A DNA stretch of 64,000 nucleotides, taken from Amycolatopsis keratiniphila subsp. keratiniphila (GTDB lineage Bacteria; Actinomycetota; Actinomycetes; Mycobacteriales; Pseudonocardiaceae). Below, piece after piece: positions 60,259 through 64,000 of this stretch (within the stretch, counting starts at the first letter, position 1; every line of letters begins with the position of its first letter). Location of the stretch: NCBI RefSeq assembly GCF_001620365.2, contig NZ_LQMT02000042.1, positions 186,001-250,000 of the forward strand, read 5' to 3'. The notes beneath the pieces were generated by a model. The model worked only from the letters and a program-made list of their open reading frames with translations. It was not told the DNA's origin and ran no database searches. The position numbers and the translations under genes were made by a program.

Positions 60259-61479
60259 TCAGGAGAGGCGCTCCAGCACCATCGCCATACCCTGGCCGCC
60301 ACCGACGCACATCGTCTCGAGGCCGAACTGCTTGTCGTGGTGTTGAAGCGAGTTGATCAGCGTCGAGGTGATCCGCGCGCCGGTCATGCCGAACGGGTGG
60401 CCGACGGCGATCGCGCCGCCGTTGACGTTCAGCTTGTCGAGGTCGATCCCGAGGTCCTTGTACGACGGGATGACCTGGGCGGCGAACGCCTCGTTGATCT
60501 CGACGAGGTCGATGTCGCCGATGGACATCCCGGCGCGCGCGAGCGCCCGCTTCGACGCCTCGACCGGGCCGTAGCCCATGATCTCCGGCGACAGCCCCGA
60601 AACCCCGGTCGAGACGACGCGGGCGAGCGGCGTGAGGCCGAGTTCCTTCGCCTTGGTGTCGGACATGATGATCACCGCGGCCGCGCCGTCGTTGAGCGGG
60701 CAGCAGTTGCCCGCGGTGATCCGGCCGTCGGGGCGGAAGACCGGCTTGAGGCCGGAGACGCCTTCGAGGGTGACGCCGGCGCGCGGGCCGTCGTCCTTCG
60801 AGACCACGGTGCCGTCCGGCAGGGTGACCGGCGTGATGTCCTTGGCCCAGAAGCCGTCGGCGATGGCCTTCTCGGCGAGGTTCTGCGAGCGGACGCCGAA
60901 CTCGTCCATCTCCTCACGCGAAACGTTCTTCAGCCGCGCCAGGTTTTCGGCGGTCTGGCCCATCGCGATGTAGACGTCCGGCAGGGCGCCGTTCTCGCGC
61001 GGGTCCGTCCAGCTGTCGGCGCCCTCGGCCGCCACCTGCGCGGTACGGGCCTCGGCGTCGGCGAACAGCGGGTTGTGCGTGTTCGGCCAGGAGTCCGAGC
61101 TGCCGTTGGCGAAGCGGGAAACCGTCTCGACACCGGCGGAGATGAACACGTCGCCTTCGCCCGCCTTGATCGCGTGCAGCGCCATGCGGGTGGTCTGGAG
61201 GCTCGACGAGCAGTACCGCGTGATCGTGCAGCCGGGCAGGTGGTCGTAGCCGAGTTCGACGGCGACGGCGCGGCCCATGTTGAAGCCCTGCTCGCCGCCG
61301 GGGAGACCGCAGCCCAGCATGAGGTCTTCGGTCTGCGTGGGGTCGAGTTCGGGGACCTTGTCGAGCGCGGCGCGGACCATCTGCACGGTGAGGTCGTCCG
61401 GGCGGATGCTCACCAGCGATCCCTTGCCGGCGCGGCCGATCGGGGATCGGGCGGTGGAGACGATGACGGCTTCGGGCAT
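60259..61479 (-). CDS. Acetyl-CoA C-acyltransferase (thiolase)
   Basis: 406 residues. The nucleophile Cys is in TRYCSSSLQT near residue 92, the catalytic His in GGAIAVGHPFGMTGAR near 360 and a second Cys in CVGGGQG near 393. It condenses or cleaves acyl-CoA units in fatty-acid degradation. ATG 61479 starts the thiolase fold; 61563 would add 28 unlike residues. A TetR-type half-palindrome lies just upstream. It is divergent from cystathionine beta-synthase. Confidence 0.95.
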   Translation of the reverse strand: MPEAVIVSTARSPIGRAGKGSLVSIRPDDLTVQMVRAALDKVPELDPTQTEDLMLGCGLPGGEQGFNMGRAVAVELGYDHLPGCTITRYCSSSLQTTRMALHAIKAGEGDVFISAGVETVSRFANGSSDSWPNTHNPLFADAEARTAQVAAEGADSWTDPRENGALPDVYIAMGQTAENLARLKNVSREEMDEFGVRSQNLAEKAIADGFWAKDITPVTLPDGTVVSKDDGPRAGVTLEGVSGLKPVFRPDGRITAGNCCPLNDGAAAVIIMSDTKAKELGLTPLARVVSTGVSGLSPEIMGYGPVEASKRALARAGMSIGDIDLVEINEAFAAQVIPSYKDLGIDLDKLNVNGGAIAVGHPFGMTGARITSTLINSLQHHDKQFGLETMCVGGGQGMAMVLERLS

Positions 61480-61514
61480 GGAACGACACTCCCTTGTTCT
61501 CGATCCAGACGCGC

Positions 61515-61528
61515 TAAGCGGTTGCTCA
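61515..61528. promoter_or_regulatory. Possible TetR operator TAAGC-N4-GCTCA upstream of thiolase
   Basis: TAAGC (61515-61519) and GCTCA (61524-61528) form an imperfect inverted repeat 36 nt upstream of the thiolase start. It has the shape of operators bound by fatty-acid TetR regulators, but one mismatch reduces confidence. Confidence 0.35.
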
Positions 61529-61658
61529 CCCCGCATCCTCCACCGGAGGGAGGTGCGGGTCAAAGGCGAACGCGACCCACGCCACTCTCCGAAAGTGCGG
61601 TTTTCACACCGCCTGGTTGAGTGGACACATCACGACCTGCGGCGTTTAGGCTGTGGGA

Positions 61659-63029
61659 GTGGATTACGTCGAGCACATCGTGGACCTCGTGGGCAACACC
61701 CCTCTGGTCAAGCTGAACGCACTGGCCGAGGGGCTGCAACCGCTCATCCTGGCCAAGGTCGAGTACGTCAACCCCGGCGGCAGCGTCAAGGACCGCATCG
61801 CGCTGCGGATGATCGAGGCCGCGGAGCGTTCCGGCGAACTGAAGCCCGGCGGCACCATCGTCGAGCCGACGTCCGGCAACACCGGCGTCGGGCTGGCCAT
61901 GGTGGCGCAGCGCAAGGGGTACAAGTGCGTGTTCGTCTGCCCGGACAAGGTCAGCGAGGACAAGCGCAACGTGCTCAAGGCCTACGGTGCCCGCGTCGTG
62001 GTCTGCCCGACCGCGGTGGCGCCGGAGCACCCGGACTCCTACTACAACGTCTCCGACCGCCTCGTGCGTGAGATCGAGGGCGCCTGGAAGCCGAACCAGT
62101 ACGCCAACCCCGAGAACCCCGCCAGCCACTACCACTCGACCGGCCCGGAGCTCTGGAGCCAGACCGAGGGCAAGATCACGCACTTCGTCGCGGGCGTCGG
62201 CACCGGCGGCACGATCTCGGGCACCGGCAAGTACCTCAAGGAGGTCAGCGACGGACGCGTCCAGGTCATCGGAGCCGACCCCGAAGGCTCGGTGTACTCC
62301 GGCGGGACCGGTCGGCCGTATCTGGTCGAGGGCGTCGGCGAGGACTTCTGGCCGGACACCTACGACCGCGACATCGCCGACCGGATCATCGCGGTGTCGG
62401 ACGCGGACTCCTTCGACATCACCCGCCGCCTCGCCCTCGAAGAGGGGCTGCTCGTCGGTGGTTCGTGCGGGATGGCCGTCGCCGCCGCGCTCAAGCTCGC
62501 CGAGGGCCTCGGCCCGGACGACGTCGTCGTCGTGCTCCTGCCCGACGGCGGCCGCGGCTACCTCACCAAGGTGTTCAACGACAGCTGGATGTCGTCCTAC
62601 GGCTTCCTGCCGCCGGACTCCAGCGGCGCGACCGTCGGCGACGTCCTGATGAAGAAGAGCGGCTCGCTGCCCAGCCTCGTGCACAGTCACCCGAACGAGA
62701 CCGTCGCCGAAGCGGTGGCGATCCTTTCGGAGTTCGGCGTCAGCCAGATGCCCGTGGTCAGCGCGGAGCCGCCGGTCATGGCGGCCGAGGTCGTGGGCGC
62801 GGTCAACGAGCGCGACCTCCTCGAAGCGCTCTTCACCGGCAAAGCCCAGCTCGCCGACCGGCTCGAGCAGCACATGTCGCCCCCGCTGCCGACCATCGGC
62901 GCCGGTGAACAGGTCGGCGCGGCGATGAACGCGCTCTCGGGTGCCGACGGCGCGCTGGTGCTGGTCGACGGCAAACCGGCGGGTGTCGTCACCCGGCACG
63001 ACCTGCTCGCGTTTCTCGCGGGACGGTAA
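61659..63029 (+). CDS. cbs: Cystathionine beta-synthase
   Basis: 456 residues. The PLP-binding Lys is in NPGGSVKDRIALRM near residue 46, the substrate motif SGNTG near 73, and the phosphate-binding loop GTGGTISGTG near 184. Two CBS domains follow from about residue 330 (GDVLMKKSGSLPSLVHSHPNETV, GVVTRHDLLAFLAG). It joins serine and homocysteine to cystathionine. GTG 61659 is preferred over 61653. Divergent from the thiolase gene. Confidence 0.93.
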   Translation: MDYVEHIVDLVGNTPLVKLNALAEGLQPLILAKVEYVNPGGSVKDRIALRMIEAAERSGELKPGGTIVEPTSGNTGVGLAMVAQRKGYKCVFVCPDKVSEDKRNVLKAYGARVVVCPTAVAPEHPDSYYNVSDRLVREIEGAWKPNQYANPENPASHYHSTGPELWSQTEGKITHFVAGVGTGGTISGTGKYLKEVSDGRVQVIGADPEGSVYSGGTGRPYLVEGVGEDFWPDTYDRDIADRIIAVSDADSFDITRRLALEEGLLVGGSCGMAVAAALKLAEGLGPDDVVVVLLPDGGRGYLTKVFNDSWMSSYGFLPPDSSGATVGDVLMKKSGSLPSLVHSHPNETVAEAVAILSEFGVSQMPVVSAEPPVMAAEVVGAVNERDLLEALFTGKAQLADRLEQHMSPPLPTIGAGEQVGAAMNALSGADGALVLVDGKPAGVVTRHDLLAFLAGR

Positions 63030-63145
63030 AGAAGCATTTCATCGGATGGTCGGGCCGGGGCGTTACGAGCGGCCCACCCGGCTATCCGATAGCGTGTCGG
63101 GTGAGTTGAACTTTTATGTCCTCGTCAAGGGGGTTCAAGACCCAA

Positions 63146-64000
63146 ATGAGTGCTCCGCAGCCACCGAATCAGCCTTGGGGTGGCGCCCAGCCACCGCAAG
63201 GACCCCCGAGTGGCCCTCAGCCGCAGCAAGACAACCCGTTCGGTTCCCCGGAACCGACGCAGGTGGTGCAGCCCGGTCAGCCGGCCCAGCCCGATTACGG
63301 GCAGCCGCAGTACGGGCAGCAGCCTCCCCAAGAGCAGCAGCCCCAGGGCGGCGGGTTCGGCGACACGCCGGAGCCCACGCAGGTCGTGCAGCCGGTCCAG
63401 CCGGGTTCCGGTGACGCGAACGCGACCCAGGTCGTGCAGCCGGTGAGCGGCGGCGGGGAAAGCCCCACCGCCGAGTCCACCCAGCTCGTGCCGCCGGGTT
63501 CGCAGCCGCCCGCCATCCCGTACGCCCCGCCGCCGAGCGCGGCCGACAACCCGGCCGCCGGTGCCTACGGCGCCCAGGGTGGCGGCTTCGGCCAGCAGCA
63601 GGGCTTCGGCCAGCCTCAGCAGGGCGGGTTCGATCCGGCGCAGGGCCAGCAGCAGCCCGGTCTCGGCCAGCCGCAGCAGGGCTTCGGCGGGCCGCCGCAG
63701 GGCGGCTTCGGCCAGCAGCCCGGTTTCGGCGGGCCGCCGCCGGGCTACAGCCCCGCGGCAGCAGGCGGGGGCGGTGGCAACCAGATGTTCGGGCTCATCG
63801 CCGGCGGCGTCGTGGCGTTGCTCGGCCTGGTCGCCTTGATCGTCTCGTTCGTCTACTTCGGTGACGCCAGCGACTACTCGAAGGTCTTCGACACTGCTCC
63901 GAACCAGGAGCAGGTCGACAAGTTCCTCGACGAGGCGGGACTGGTCGGCCCGGGCGCGATCTGGTTCTACGTGATCATGCTCCTGGTCGGCTCGCTCGCT
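63146..64000 (+). CDS. Proline/glutamine-rich membrane protein with TQVV repeats (partial)
   Basis: ATG 63146 opens a frame that runs to the window edge, giving the first 285 residues. Residues 1-210 or so are Pro/Gln/Gly-rich, with four TQ[VL]V segments: EPTQVVQPGQP, EPTQVVQPVQP, NATQVVQPVSG and ESTQLVPPG. Membrane helices start near residue 218 (MFGLIAGGVVALLGLVALIVS) and a second at the edge. The repeated TQVV could be kinase target sites. The gene continues beyond the window, so its family is not known. Confidence 0.75.
   Translation, partial: MSAPQPPNQPWGGAQPPQGPPSGPQPQQDNPFGSPEPTQVVQPGQPAQPDYGQPQYGQQPPQEQQPQGGGFGDTPEPTQVVQPVQPGSGDANATQVVQPVSGGGESPTAESTQLVPPGSQPPAIPYAPPPSAADNPAAGAYGAQGGGFGQQQGFGQPQQGGFDPAQGQQQPGLGQPQQGFGGPPQGGFGQQPGFGGPPPGYSPAAAGGGGGNQMFGLIAGGVVALLGLVALIVSFVYFGDASDYSKVFDTAPNQEQVDKFLDEAGLVGPGAIWFYVIMLLVGSLA

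Noticed and set aside
58632..60302. Long minus-strand open frame opposite the MFS exporter
   Set aside because: Arg/His/Asp-rich shadow of a clear 14-helix transporter gene.
1..64000. CRISPR array, insertion sequence, integrase or prophage
   Set aside because: No regularly spaced repeats, transposase or integrase motifs, or phage structural genes were seen.

Overview
This is a 64 kb stretch of a high-GC actinobacterial chromosome. It most likely comes from the Pseudonocardiaceae, Amycolatopsis or a close relative. That inference rests on the strong G/C bias at third codon positions, the many GTG starts and 1-8 nt stop/start overlaps, several actinobacterial families (DUF501, FtsB-like, TIGR03084/TIGR03086, PPOX/F420-type, class F sortase, DivIVA-like coiled coil), and the housekeeping order mfd - SurA-like lipoprotein - mazG - eno - ftsB-like - DUF501 - ppx/gppA. 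No insertion sequence, CRISPR array, rRNA or clear prophage was seen. The window opens inside mfd and closes inside a proline/glutamine-rich membrane protein.

Layout. 1-15.4 kb: the housekeeping block, interrupted by an ECF sigma / membrane anti-sigma / ABC exporter operon (2.5-6.6 kb), a lytic transglycosylase, and a divergent flavoprotein-regulator pair. 15.6-21.2 kb: a five-gene peptide ABC importer, then a secreted subtilase. 23-25.7 kb: an AbiEi/DUF559-like gene bracketed by two near-identical long palindromes, and a serine carboxypeptidase-like gene. 25.7-31 kb: an endonuclease V / uracil-DNA glycosylase repair pair, an NDH-2-like dehydrogenase, a small two-TM (SLATT-like) protein, an unusual class I tRNA with anticodon UAA, and a sulfite oxidase family protein coupled to a receiver-less winged-helix regulator. 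31-42 kb: an orphan HsdR-N-like protein, a two-component system, an acyl-CoA dehydrogenase-like enzyme, a heavy-metal MerR gene overlapping a 19-residue cysteine-rich peptide, and a TetR-P450 operon. 42-49 kb: a secreted esterase, a GH3 hydrolase, an ArsR-SRPBCC-TIGR03086 operon, a MerR/ene-reductase pair and an amidase. 49-64 kb: a polar-growth coiled-coil protein, a two-domain SDR reductase, a sortase and its probable surface substrate, a Bax-inhibitor-like protein, a tandem pair of Cys-rich membrane-anchored proteins, a YeeE/YedE sulfur transporter, an MFS exporter, a thiolase, cystathionine beta-synthase and the truncated last gene.

Beyond ordinary genes, three things stand out. First, a dispersed family of very long, near-perfect intergenic palindromes whose arms are themselves dyads. 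Second, a class I tRNA with a UAA (leucine) anticodon, in a window where I found only two TTA codons. Third, a MerR gene that overlaps by ATGA a tiny six-cysteine peptide gene. Many promoters and operators can be read directly: the ArsR twin operator over a TTGACA promoter, two long-spacer MerR promoters, a TetR palindrome and an ECF-type promoter.
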